A stretch of 64,000 nt of DNA from Psychrobacillus antarcticus (GTDB lineage Bacteria; Bacillota; Bacilli; Bacillales_A; Planococcaceae): NCBI RefSeq assembly GCF_029533155.1, contig NZ_JAIZDB010000002.1, forward strand, positions 1 to 64,000, read 5' to 3'. Position numbers and translations under genes: made by a program. Positions 1 through 8,008 of this stretch are shown in pieces (position 1 is the first letter of the stretch; the number at the start of each line of letters is the position of its first letter). The notes beneath the pieces are model-generated. The model did not search any database. It was not told where the DNA came from and saw nothing but the letters and a program-made list of their open reading frames with translations.

Positions 1-1
1 C

Positions 2-628
2 GTATCAGCCATTTTACAAAGGACAAAAATAGGTGAAGGGGTGAAAGTAGATACTTCTTTGTTTGAAACGGGAGTTTTTTGGTCAAATTATCATTTGTTA
101 TCTACTATTCAAACAAATGAAAATCCTAAAAAATTTGGCTCTAGTCATGGATCTTTTGCACCTTATGGAGCTTTTCATACTAAAGAGGCCCCTATTATGA
201 TAGGTATTTCAAATGATAGGTTATTTCAAAAACTATGTAATGTACTGGATAAGTCTGATTGGATTAGAGACGTAAGATTTATCTCAAACGAAAGTCGTGT
301 GCAAAACCGTGATGAATTAAATAGGGAAATCCAAATGATACTCCTGCACTATACAGCGGATGAGTGGATTACAGTATTCAATAAAGCCGGAATACCAGCT
401 TCAAAAGTTCAATCTATGCAAGATGTCATTAAACATCCACAAACGATGTCTAATAATATGGTGATAAGTAAAAAGCATCCAACTAATGGAAAGACATTTT
501 TTACCCGAATACCAATAACCTTCAACAAAAGCTCTTTTCCAATTCGAACTAGTTCTCCTTTGCTTGGAGAGCACACAGAAGAAATACTTTCACCACTTAG
601 AAAAACGCAATATTTACCTAAAGAGTAA
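2..628 (+). CDS. CoA-transferase family III (CaiB/BaiF type), C-terminal part
   Basis: The frame is open from the first bases of the window, so the true start lies upstream; about 208 codons of a protein usually near 400 residues are present. The visible part begins in the segment reading GEGVKVDTSLFE, typical of this family, and continues with the C-terminal half in which an IPASKV stretch precedes the last helices. Such enzymes move CoA between a carboxylic acid and an acyl-CoA. The catalytic Asp normally sits in the missing N-terminal half and cannot be checked. It is followed 48 bases later by the lactonase-like gene and is probably co-transcribed with it. The substrate is unknown. Confidence 0.85.
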   Translation, partial: VSAILQRTKIGEGVKVDTSLFETGVFWSNYHLLSTIQTNENPKKFGSSHGSFAPYGAFHTKEAPIMIGISNDRLFQKLCNVLDKSDWIRDVRFISNESRVQNRDELNREIQMILLHYTADEWITVFNKAGIPASKVQSMQDVIKHPQTMSNNMVISKKHPTNGKTFFTRIPITFNKSSFPIRTSSPLLGEHTEEILSPLRKTQYLPKE

Positions 629-676
629 GGCTTATTCATAATGCAGTTAAAATTATAAATACAGGAGGAATAAATT

Positions 677-1513
677 ATGTGTAATTCGAAAAAAGTATAT
701 GTTCTTGATACAGGTACGATGAAAATGGATAAAAACTATATGATTTCAATGCATAACCCTGCTAGTGTAGAAAATCCAAATCCAAAATCGGAATTTGTTG
801 AGTTTCCCGTTTATGCTGTATTAATTGACCACCCTGAAGGTAAAATTTTGTTTGATACAGGGTGTAACCCAGAAGGCATGGGTGATGATGGTCGTTGGCC
901 AGAAGGTATTCAGCAATTATTCCCAGCATTTCAAAGTGAAGAATGTTATTTAATTAATAGATTGGAACAGTTAAAAGTGCGCCCAGAAGATATTAAATAT
1001 GTTGTAGCTTCTCATTTGCATTTGGATCATGCAGGTTGTCTAGAACTATTTACAAATGCTGAAATTATTGTTCATGACTCTGAATTACAAAATGTTATGA
1101 AAACGTTTGCGATGACTCGAAATATGGGTGCTTATATTTGGGGCGATGTCATGGCGTGGATTAAAAATGAACTAACTTGGAGAACGATTAAGCCTCATGA
1201 GAAAGAAGTACAGTTAGTAGAGGGTGTTAAAATTGTGAATTTTGGTCCAGGTCATGCCTATGGAATGCTTGGGTTGCACATTGAATTACCTGGAACAGGT
1301 AACTTATTATTAGCCTCTGATGCCTTGTATACTGCAGAAAGCTTAGGACCTCCTGTAAAACCGCCTGGAATTTTATATGACTCTGTTGGATATAATTCGA
1401 CGGTTGAACGAATTAGAGGTTTTGCAGAGGAAAATAATTCGACCATTTGGTTTGGACATGATGCAAAGCAATTTAAAACATTCATAAAATCTACTGAAGG
1501 ATACTACGAATAA
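677..1513 (+). CDS. MBL-fold hydrolase, N-acyl homoserine lactonase-like
   Basis: This 278-residue metallo-beta-lactamase-fold protein has the dinuclear metal motif HLHLDH at residues 113-118. Later ligands are visible in GPGHAYG, ASDALY and FGHDAK, the layout of the AttM/AiiA lactonase group. Family members open lactone rings, including quorum signals, but in a catabolic cluster the substrate may be another lactone or ester. The start has a good ribosome site (aggagg) about 9 bases upstream. No signal peptide is seen, so it should be cytoplasmic. It lies between a CoA-transferase and an aldehyde dehydrogenase. The fold assignment is firm; AHL specificity is not. Confidence 0.85.
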   Translation: MCNSKKVYVLDTGTMKMDKNYMISMHNPASVENPNPKSEFVEFPVYAVLIDHPEGKILFDTGCNPEGMGDDGRWPEGIQQLFPAFQSEECYLINRLEQLKVRPEDIKYVVASHLHLDHAGCLELFTNAEIIVHDSELQNVMKTFAMTRNMGAYIWGDVMAWIKNELTWRTIKPHEKEVQLVEGVKIVNFGPGHAYGMLGLHIELPGTGNLLLASDALYTAESLGPPVKPPGILYDSVGYNSTVERIRGFAEENNSTIWFGHDAKQFKTFIKSTEGYYE

Positions 1514-1535
1514 AAATTTTAAGGTAGGTGTTAGT

Positions 1536-2972
1536 ATGTTGGAAAATGGATCATTCATAGGCGAAACAGAAGTAATAGATGGCGATAGAGATATAATAGA
1601 CGTTTTTAATCCATTTAATTTAAAAAAGATTGGTCATATATATTGTGCGAATGAAGAAGAAGTTTTGCAAGCAGTTGAAAATGCTCATGATGTATTTCAG
1701 CATACAATGAAAAAAATGCCTGCATATAAAAGAAGTCAAATATTAAGGAATGCAGCAAGTCTATTAGAAAAGAGAGTAGAAGAATTTGCTCAGCTCTTAA
1801 CCCTAGAGGCAGGTAAACCAATTGTTGAAGCACGTGGGGAAGTGGGCAGAGCAATCCAAGTATTACATTTTGCTGCTGAAGGGGCTAAAAATCTAAACGG
1901 GCAACAAATTGCGTTGGATAATGCAGTAGGAGGAGAACATCAATTTGGCTTCTCTATGCGTGTTCCACTTGGGGTAGTCGCTGCAATAACTCCCTTTAAC
2001 TTTCCATTGAATATGGCACTTCATAAAATTGCACCTGCTATAGCAGCAGGAAATACAATTGTATTAAAACCAGCGGAAAAGACACCATTTACTGCAGTTG
2101 CTTTATATAAATTATTACATGAAGCAGGACTACCGACCGGTGCACTTAATATTATTCAGGGTTCTGGTCAGAAGTTAGTAGAATCACTTGTAACACATCC
2201 CTTTGTCAAAAAAGTTACTTTCACTGGAAGTGGTGTAGTAGGGTGGAAAATTAACGACATGGCTAAAGGAAAAAAAGTGACACTTGAATTAGGTTCAAAT
2301 GCCCCAAATATTGTTTTTGGAGATGCAGATATTGATAATGCAGTTTCTTCTATATTGATGGGTGGATATACATTTGCAGGGCAAGCATGTGTATCGGCAC
2401 AACGTATTTTTGTGCATACATCTGTTTATGATGAATTTGTTTCGAAACTATCTGTCGAAGTATCTAGCCTGAAATTAGGCGATCCAATAGAAGTAACAAC
2501 CCAATTAGGACCAATGATTACAGAAGAGGCAGCTATAAAAGCTGAAAGTTGGATACAGGAAGCAGTACAGTTAGGAGCAATTATTCGAACGGGTGGCACA
2601 AGAGATAATGCATTCTTAGAGCCCACGATATTAGAAAATGTGAGTTTTGATATGAAAGTCGTTTGTGCGGAAGTTTTTGCTCCAATTATTGCAATCATGC
2701 CTTTCGAAACGGAAGAAGAGGTTATTAGGTATGCCAACGATTCCCGTTATGGGCTACAGGCTGGCGTTTTCACCAACAATATTAATCTAGCAATGCGTAT
2801 GGCTGAAGCATTAGAAACAGGTGGGGTATGGATAAATGAAGTATCAGTTAAACGATATGATCATATTCCTTATGGTGGAGTGAAAGAAAGTGGTATTGGC
2901 AAAGAAGGAATTCAATATTCAGTGGAAGAAATGACTGATCTGAAATTTATAGGTATGAAAATCTTACCATAA
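1536..2972 (+). CDS. NAD(P)-dependent aldehyde dehydrogenase
   Basis: The protein has 478 residues, the full length for the ALDH superfamily. It oxidises an aldehyde to an acid. Catalytic residues can be placed: Asn155 in TPFNFP, Lys178 in VLKPAE, general base Glu251 in LELGSN and nucleophile Cys285 in GQACVSAQR. The overall look is of the vanillin/lactaldehyde/semialdehyde branch, but the substrate cannot be read from sequence. It starts 22 bases after the lactonase-like gene behind an AAGGTAGGTG site and ends 13 bases before the alcohol dehydrogenase. The two could act in series (alcohol to aldehyde to acid). Confidence 0.93.
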   Translation: MLENGSFIGETEVIDGDRDIIDVFNPFNLKKIGHIYCANEEEVLQAVENAHDVFQHTMKKMPAYKRSQILRNAASLLEKRVEEFAQLLTLEAGKPIVEARGEVGRAIQVLHFAAEGAKNLNGQQIALDNAVGGEHQFGFSMRVPLGVVAAITPFNFPLNMALHKIAPAIAAGNTIVLKPAEKTPFTAVALYKLLHEAGLPTGALNIIQGSGQKLVESLVTHPFVKKVTFTGSGVVGWKINDMAKGKKVTLELGSNAPNIVFGDADIDNAVSSILMGGYTFAGQACVSAQRIFVHTSVYDEFVSKLSVEVSSLKLGDPIEVTTQLGPMITEEAAIKAESWIQEAVQLGAIIRTGGTRDNAFLEPTILENVSFDMKVVCAEVFAPIIAIMPFETEEEVIRYANDSRYGLQAGVFTNNINLAMRMAEALETGGVWINEVSVKRYDHIPYGGVKESGIGKEGIQYSVEEMTDLKFIGMKILP

Positions 2973-2985
2973 AGGAGCTTATCAT

Positions 2986-4113
2986 ATGAAAGTGAAATCT
3001 GCCATTTTACGTGCTTCAGGTGTTGAAAGACCTTATGCCTCTAGTAAGCCTATTAAAATTGAACAAGTGGAACTAGATCCACCTGAGGTTGGAGAAGTAT
3101 TGATCCAAATAAAAGCAGCTAGCTTATGTCATTCTGATTTATCCGTGATAAATGGTAGTAGACCAAGACCTCTACCAATGGCACTTGGTCATGAAGCAGC
3201 CGGAATCGTAGTAGAGACAGGTGAAGGTGTAACAAACTATAAGAAGGGTGATAAGGTAATATGTGTATTTGTTCCTAGTTGTGGACAATGTATACCTTGT
3301 GCAGAGGGACGTCCGGCATTATGCGAACCAGGTGCGGCATCGAATGGGGCAGGAACGCTTCTGGGTGGTGGGAAGAGAATTCATAAAGGCGACGAAAATA
3401 TCGGTCACCATGTAGGAGTTTCTGCATTCTCTGAATATGCTGTAGTTTCACAAAACTCACTGATAAAAGTTGAAGCAGATTTATCATTTGAAAAAATGGC
3501 TTTATTTGGTTGTGCAGTTATAACAGGTGTAGGAGCAGTTGTAAACACTACTAAAGTTACTTTGGGAAGCACCGTTGCGGTTGTTGGACTAGGTGGGATT
3601 GGCTTAAGTGCATTACTCGGTGCATTAGCCGCAGGGGCCAATGAAGTCATTGCAATCGATATTAATGATAATAAGCTCAAACAGGCTAAAGAGCTTGGTG
3701 CAACTGCTACATTTAACTCGAAAGATCCGGATGTTATTGAACAAGTTAGAGCATATACGAACGGCGGAGTAAATTTCGCTTTTGAAACAGCAGGAGTTGT
3801 CCCAGCAATGGAGGTAGCTTATGGAGTTACAAAACGTGGTGGTGTAACAACTACCACCGGGTTGCCACATCCGGAACATAAATTTGCATTTCCATATGTT
3901 ACTTTAACTGCAGAAGAGCGCACTTTAAAAGGATCTTATGTTGGCAGTTCCGTTCCAAAAAGAGATATACCTAACTATATAAACTTAATGCAACAGGGAA
4001 GACTACCAGTCGATCGACTACTTTCGAACATTATTACATTGGAAGAAATTAATGAAGGATTTGACCTGCTGGCTACGGGTGATGCCTCACGAATAATTAT
4101 TAAAATGGACTGA
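2986..4113 (+). CDS. Zinc-dependent alcohol dehydrogenase (MDR family)
   Basis: The 375-residue medium-chain dehydrogenase has the GroES-like N-terminal domain with catalytic zinc residues in LCHSD and GHEAAG. A structural-zinc lobe follows (CGQCIPC...C), then a Rossmann domain with GLGGIG for NAD(P) binding. The length and full structural-zinc lobe resemble class III/aryl-alcohol type enzymes. It should interconvert an alcohol and an aldehyde in the cytoplasm, making it a natural partner of the adjacent aldehyde dehydrogenase. The ribosome site AAAGGAG sits correctly before the ATG. The next gene follows after 10 bases, so the cluster is probably one operon. Confidence 0.93.
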   Translation: MKVKSAILRASGVERPYASSKPIKIEQVELDPPEVGEVLIQIKAASLCHSDLSVINGSRPRPLPMALGHEAAGIVVETGEGVTNYKKGDKVICVFVPSCGQCIPCAEGRPALCEPGAASNGAGTLLGGGKRIHKGDENIGHHVGVSAFSEYAVVSQNSLIKVEADLSFEKMALFGCAVITGVGAVVNTTKVTLGSTVAVVGLGGIGLSALLGALAAGANEVIAIDINDNKLKQAKELGATATFNSKDPDVIEQVRAYTNGGVNFAFETAGVVPAMEVAYGVTKRGGVTTTTGLPHPEHKFAFPYVTLTAEERTLKGSYVGSSVPKRDIPNYINLMQQGRLPVDRLLSNIITLEEINEGFDLLATGDASRIIIKMD

Positions 4114-4123
4114 GGTGTTTTAG

Positions 4124-5479
4124 ATGAACTTAAGTGAGGAAATTGCTCTATATATACGTAATATCACTTTTGAGCAATTACCTGAAGAGGTTGTTCACTT
4201 TACAAAACTGTGTATTGTAGACTATTATTCCTCCTTAATAAAAGGGAAAGATGCTCCTCCTGTTGAAATGATGAGTGCTGTTATTCGAGAACTAGGAGGG
4301 GATGTTCAGGCATCTACTATTACAGGCTTTCAAACAAGTGTCACGAATGCAGCATTTGTTAATGGAGGAGCTAGTCACGTGATAGAGCTTGATGATATTC
4401 ATAAAGCTTCTATTGTCCATGCGGCAACAGTCATTTTACCAGCTGCTTTAGCAATCGCAGAATGGAAAAAATTAACTGGCAAAGATTTAATTACTGCCGT
4501 CGTTGTAGGATATGAAATTGCATTTCGGGTAGGGGAAACGGTATCACCATCCCATTATTATTATTTTCATAATACTGCTACTTGTGGAACATTCGGAGCT
4601 ACGGCAGCAGTAGCAAAGTTGTTAGATCTATCAGAAAAGCAGATTGTCGAAGCAATTGGTAGTGCGGGTACTCAAGCGGCAGGTCTTTGGGAGTTTATAG
4701 AGGATGGGGCGATGAGTAAACAACTTCATCCAGGAAAGGCAGCAATGAATGGAGTATTAAGTTGTTTACTCGCTCAAAAAGGATTTACCGGAGCTCAAAA
4801 GATATTGGAGGGCCGCCGCGGATTTTTTGAAGCAATGAGTGAGGAATATGATGTAGATAAAATGACTGATGGTTTGGGAAGCACATATAAGATCATGGAA
4901 AACTCATTTAAAATACACGCTTCTTGTCGTCATACGCATTCTGTTATGGATTTACTTTGCGCATATCATCAAACACTAGCTACCAAAAATGTAGATGATA
5001 TATTGAAGATTGAAATTGGCACTTATCAGGTTGCACTGAATATAACGGATAATACTAATCCTCAAACTCTTTACGCAGCAAAGTTTAGCTTGCAGTTTTG
5101 TGCGGCACTGGCACTTCTTAAGGAAACTGGTGGGTATACAGCATATACCGAAAGTACTTTACAGGATTCTTCAATTAGAACTTTAATGGCTCGAATAAAT
5201 GTGGATCGTGATGAAGAAATTCATTCGAAATACCCATTGGAGTGGGGAGCTAAAATATCAGTACATTGGAAAAATGGTGAGGTGGATCGATTACAGAGTC
5301 TATTTCCTGTAGGAGACCCAGAAAACCCTGTTTCTGAAGAAGTGCTAATTGCTAAATTTAATGAGCTTGCAGACTCTTATAAAAAAGTGGATCGAGAGAA
5401 AATAATAGAGATATTACTACATCTCGAAGAATATCAAATTTCAGCTTTAATAGATTCTGTACACGGACAATATGCTTAA
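4124..5479 (+). CDS. MmgE/PrpD family protein
   Basis: A 451-residue protein of the MmgE/PrpD fold, recognisable from the GGASHVIELDDIHK stretch near residues 85-98 and the ASCRHTHSVMD stretch near residue 265. Known members include 2-methylcitrate dehydratase and cis-aconitate decarboxylase, but many act on other hydroxy-acids. No citrate synthase or lyase partner is visible, so a methylcitrate role is not supported here. It is the last gene of the catabolic cluster, with an intrinsic terminator about 310 bases downstream. It may dehydrate or isomerise an acid produced by the two dehydrogenases; that step is inference. Confidence 0.88.
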   Translation: MNLSEEIALYIRNITFEQLPEEVVHFTKLCIVDYYSSLIKGKDAPPVEMMSAVIRELGGDVQASTITGFQTSVTNAAFVNGGASHVIELDDIHKASIVHAATVILPAALAIAEWKKLTGKDLITAVVVGYEIAFRVGETVSPSHYYYFHNTATCGTFGATAAVAKLLDLSEKQIVEAIGSAGTQAAGLWEFIEDGAMSKQLHPGKAAMNGVLSCLLAQKGFTGAQKILEGRRGFFEAMSEEYDVDKMTDGLGSTYKIMENSFKIHASCRHTHSVMDLLCAYHQTLATKNVDDILKIEIGTYQVALNITDNTNPQTLYAAKFSLQFCAALALLKETGGYTAYTESTLQDSSIRTLMARINVDRDEEIHSKYPLEWGAKISVHWKNGEVDRLQSLFPVGDPENPVSEEVLIAKFNELADSYKKVDREKIIEILLHLEEYQISALIDSVHGQYA

Positions 5480-5530
5480 ACTAACACATTGTAATAGTTT
5501 CTTAACCTTATATTAAAAATAGAATTTCAT

Positions 5531-5635
5531 TTAATTTTGAGGATTATCCACAAGTGTTGCGAATGTATCTGAATTTTTGTCTGGTACTCTTAACTCTAAT
5601 GATGGCACTTGGAACTTTTCTAAAATTAAATTAGG
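5531..5635 (-). pseudogene. Short unidentified minus-strand coding remnant
   Basis: On the minus strand an open tail of about 35 codons ends in a TAA at 5531-5533. It contains the peptide VPSLELRVPDKNSDTF. It has no plausible start and abuts the pyrE-like fragment on the other strand. Its reading looks protein-like, but I do not recognise the family. It could equally be chance. Confidence 0.25.
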
Positions 5636-5749
5636 AATGTTCAAAAAGAAGGATTAGAGGTAATCGGTGTAGTTAGTATTTTTACATATTCACTAAAAGA
5701 AGCCGAAATGGTTACAGAAGAGAATATTCTAATACTTTCTCAATGGTAG
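5630..5749 (+). pseudogene. Decayed pyrE (orotate phosphoribosyltransferase) C-terminal fragment
   Basis: A 39-codon open tail without a start codon reads EGLEVIGVVSIFTYSLKEAE and ends at TAG 5747-5749. The GVVSIFTY stretch and spacing match the C-terminal region of bacterial PyrE. An in-frame TAA stands directly upstream, so it cannot be a gene. In B. subtilis the pyr operon ends with pyrE just upstream of the yloA/rqcH block, so the fragment lies where a pyrE copy would be expected. The homology call rests on a short peptide recognised by eye. Confidence 0.55.
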
Positions 5750-5793
5750 AATGACATAAAGCATGGATTATTGAAATAACATCTATGATAAAT

Positions 5794-5826
5794 GCGCTCC
5801 CTATAATCAGGGTGAGCGCCTTTTAT
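5794..5826 (+). terminator. Intrinsic terminator after the catabolic cluster
   Basis: GCGCTC at 5794-5799 pairs with GAGCGC at 5814-5819, with an additional CCT/AGG pairing inside, and is followed by a T-rich run. It can end transcripts leaving the catabolic cluster and isolates the HprK paralogue. Confidence 0.7.
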
Positions 5827-5966
5827 TGGTGTTATTGAACGAAATCTGTGAAATGTATTCGAAATTAAACTAATGATTGATAAAATATGGTACTATAATA
5901 AAAATAATTACCAGTAAAAGAACAATCGGAAGAATGCTTTATTTTTAGAAGGTGAGAGAAAAACAC

Positions 5967-6893
5967 ATGGAAATAATAACTGTTAAAGATATAGTAAAAA
6001 GATTTTCATTTGAACTATTAACAGGTGAGAATCAGTTGTACAGAGAATTGAAGTATAGCAAAGTGCGTAGACCTGGATTAGAGTTCATGGGAATGTTTAA
6101 TTTTATTACTCCTGAATATATTCAAATTTTAGGGAAAAATGAGATAAATTATTTATATACATTGAATGAGGAAGAGTGTAAATTACGTATTGGCCATATA
6201 ATTTCATACAATCCACCTTGTATCATTATTACCTCCAATCAAAATGAGCCCAATGGTTTAGTTCAATACTGCTTAGAAAACGGAATTCCTGTTTTACGTA
6301 CAAAAGATTCTACAAGCGAAATAGGTGCTAAACTAGATGCATTTGTCGTAAAAGCGATGGCTCCAGAGATTTCTATACATGGTGTTTGTGTAAATGTCTC
6401 CGGTATGGGAATCTTGTTGCGTGGGAAATCTGGTGTTGGTAAAAGTGAAACAGCTCATACATTAATAGGACGCGGTCATCGACTCATAGCAGATGATATA
6501 GTTGTATTAAAAAAGCTAAGTCCCCAAACACTTCTAGGATCTCATAATGAAAAGAATAAAGAATTTTTGGCTTTACGGAGTATAGGACTTTTAAATGTAG
6601 TTCGTCTTTATGGTCGTACTGCATTTCAAGAGGAAACACGTATTGCATTAGATATTGAATTGACTAAATGGGACAGTAACGCATTGAATAATGAACTAGA
6701 ATTAGAAACTAAGTTTAAGGATTATATGGGGGTGAAAATTCCACATATTCAAATCCAATTACAGCCTGGTCGAGATGTGGCCGGTCTAATTGAAGCAGCT
6801 GCAAATAACTGGTATTTAAAACAACAGGGATATAGTGCAGCGGAAGAATTTGTGAAAAGAATAGAGGAAGAAATAGAGGAAGAACCACAATAA
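5967..6893 (+). CDS. Orphan HPr kinase/phosphorylase paralogue (HprK-like)
   Basis: The 308-residue protein matches HprK in length and layout: an N-terminal domain to about residue 128, His138, a Walker A loop GKSGVGKS at 153-160, the acidic pair Asp176-Asp177 in RLIADD, and a C-terminal QPGRDVAGLIE segment. Canonical HprK phosphorylates Ser46 of HPr in carbon catabolite control. Here the diagnostic signature usually read as EIRGLGIINV is ALRSIGLLNV, losing the Glu and a Gly, so activity or partner may differ. The gene is alone, not beside lgt where hprK normally lies. A GTG at 5952 is possible, but it is part of the ribosome site serving ATG 5967. A TATAAT at 5894-5899 could be its -10. Confidence 0.8.
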   Translation: MEIITVKDIVKRFSFELLTGENQLYRELKYSKVRRPGLEFMGMFNFITPEYIQILGKNEINYLYTLNEEECKLRIGHIISYNPPCIIITSNQNEPNGLVQYCLENGIPVLRTKDSTSEIGAKLDAFVVKAMAPEISIHGVCVNVSGMGILLRGKSGVGKSETAHTLIGRGHRLIADDIVVLKKLSPQTLLGSHNEKNKEFLALRSIGLLNVVRLYGRTAFQEETRIALDIELTKWDSNALNNELELETKFKDYMGVKIPHIQIQLQPGRDVAGLIEAAANNWYLKQQGYSAAEEFVKRIEEEIEEEPQ

Positions 6894-7098
6894 TTAATAA
6901 TACAAGAGTACTCGCCGTATTTATATGTATGGAGGGTTTTTTTTTTGTGAAAATTCATTTCGATTATTTTCAACTAAAAAACATAAACTTGGAAAATGTT
7001 TTTTAATTGTGATTTTCTAAAGCTCTTACAAATAAACGAGTGGGGATTAAATGGAAAGGCTGTTTTCGTAAACATTGTTGTTTTTGTAGATGCTTACT

Positions 7099-7127
7099 TT
7101 GATTGAAGAGAACAATTGTTCTATAAT
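7099..7127 (+). promoter_or_regulatory. Sigma-A type promoter with embedded palindromic operator
   Basis: TTGATT (7099-7104) and TATAAT (7122-7127) are separated by 17 bases. The spacer holds the perfect 14-base palindrome AGAACAATTGTTCT at 7109-7122, which contains the GAAC-N4-GTTC core of the Gram-positive LexA (DinR) box. A protein bound there would block polymerase. Confidence 0.65.
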
Positions 7128-7160
7128 GGATATATATAGAATATTATGGAGGTGTTGTTG

Positions 7161-7730
7161 TTGAGGCCTAATCTATCAAAAGATATTAGCATTCAAAGTT
7201 TTAAAGATTTCTATTGGTTGAAAGAGGAATTACAAGCATTTTGCAGGGAAAATGGGATAAGTGCTTCTGGCTCAAAAATAGAAATTTCAGATGGGATTGA
7301 CTCATTTCTTCGGACAGGAGAGATAAAAAAACCTATTAGAAAATCAAGATTAAACAAGAAGGTAGAATCACAAATAGATTTAAGACTTGATACAGTCGTT
7401 ACAGAAAACCATCGTTGTAGTCAAGATGCGAGAGCCTTTTTCAAGACAGTTATCCCAAAATTTAATTTTTCTACGTATATACAAAACTACTTTAAAAATA
7501 ACGTAGGAAAAACGTATCGTGATGTTGTAGATGCTTGGTATGAGGAAGAAGAACGACAGAAAGACCCCTCTTACAAGAAAAACATTGCACCTCAATTTGA
7601 ATACAACCAATTTATTCGTGACTTTTTTGCTGACCCGAAAAATCAAGGGAAAAGTCGTGAAGAAGCAATAGAAGCCTGGAATAAAATCAAAAAACTTCCT
7701 GGAAGCAACAAATATAAACCTAATAATTAA
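7161..7730 (+). CDS. SAP-like / DUF6434-type protein
   Basis: About 189 residues. The N-terminal 55 residues look like a SAP-type helix-extension-helix (LKEELQAFCRENGI ... GIDSFLRTGE), a fold often used to bind DNA. The C-terminal part has two related aromatic-rich units around FNFSTYIQNYF and FEYNQFIRDFF, each followed by a sequence resembling GKTYRDVVDAW. The upstream ATG at 7146 lies within the ribosome site GGAGGT (7148-7153), so TTG 7161, seven bases downstream, is the better start. No membrane segment is seen. The promoter carries a LexA-like palindrome, so damage-linked control is possible. No enzymatic motif is visible and the function is unknown. Confidence 0.75.
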   Translation: MRPNLSKDISIQSFKDFYWLKEELQAFCRENGISASGSKIEISDGIDSFLRTGEIKKPIRKSRLNKKVESQIDLRLDTVVTENHRCSQDARAFFKTVIPKFNFSTYIQNYFKNNVGKTYRDVVDAWYEEEERQKDPSYKKNIAPQFEYNQFIRDFFADPKNQGKSREEAIEAWNKIKKLPGSNKYKPNN

Positions 7731-7939
7731 CCATTAAGAACATTTTAACATTTCTACTGCAAAGTGATTTGGCTTTCGAAAAGCAGAAATAAGCAATGAA
7801 CGCACCCTAAACCCCATTTTATGAACCTTTTAATATTGTGATCAAAAAAGCAACAATCTACGCGGAAACAGCCAATGGAAAAGTTTAAAAAAGAATATTC
7901 TAAGTGAACAAAAGTGAAAAAATTCTTAGTGATGTTCGA

Positions 7940-7996
7940 AGAAATAAAAACATGCTGCGAACTAATCGAAAATTAATCGAATGGTATGCAGCACGT
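7940..7996 (-). terminator. Terminator for the minus-strand DUF2892-like gene
   Basis: Read on the minus strand, ACGTGCTGC (7996-7988) pairs with GCAGCATGT (7958-7950), with one G-U pair, and is followed by a T-rich run (complement of the A-rich 7942-7950). It lies just downstream of the stop of the minus-strand gene. Confidence 0.6.
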
Positions 7997-8008
7997 TTCT
8001 ACTTGTTG

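Noticed and set aside
677-1513. Firm call as a quorum-quenching AHL lactonase
   Set aside because: The fold and metal motif fit, but the operon is catabolic and the same motif occurs in many other MBL hydrolases.
6972-7006. Hairpin AAAAAACAT/ATGTTTTTT after the HprK paralogue
   Set aside because: Stem is almost only A-T pairs, so it is too weak to call a terminator, although it may contribute.
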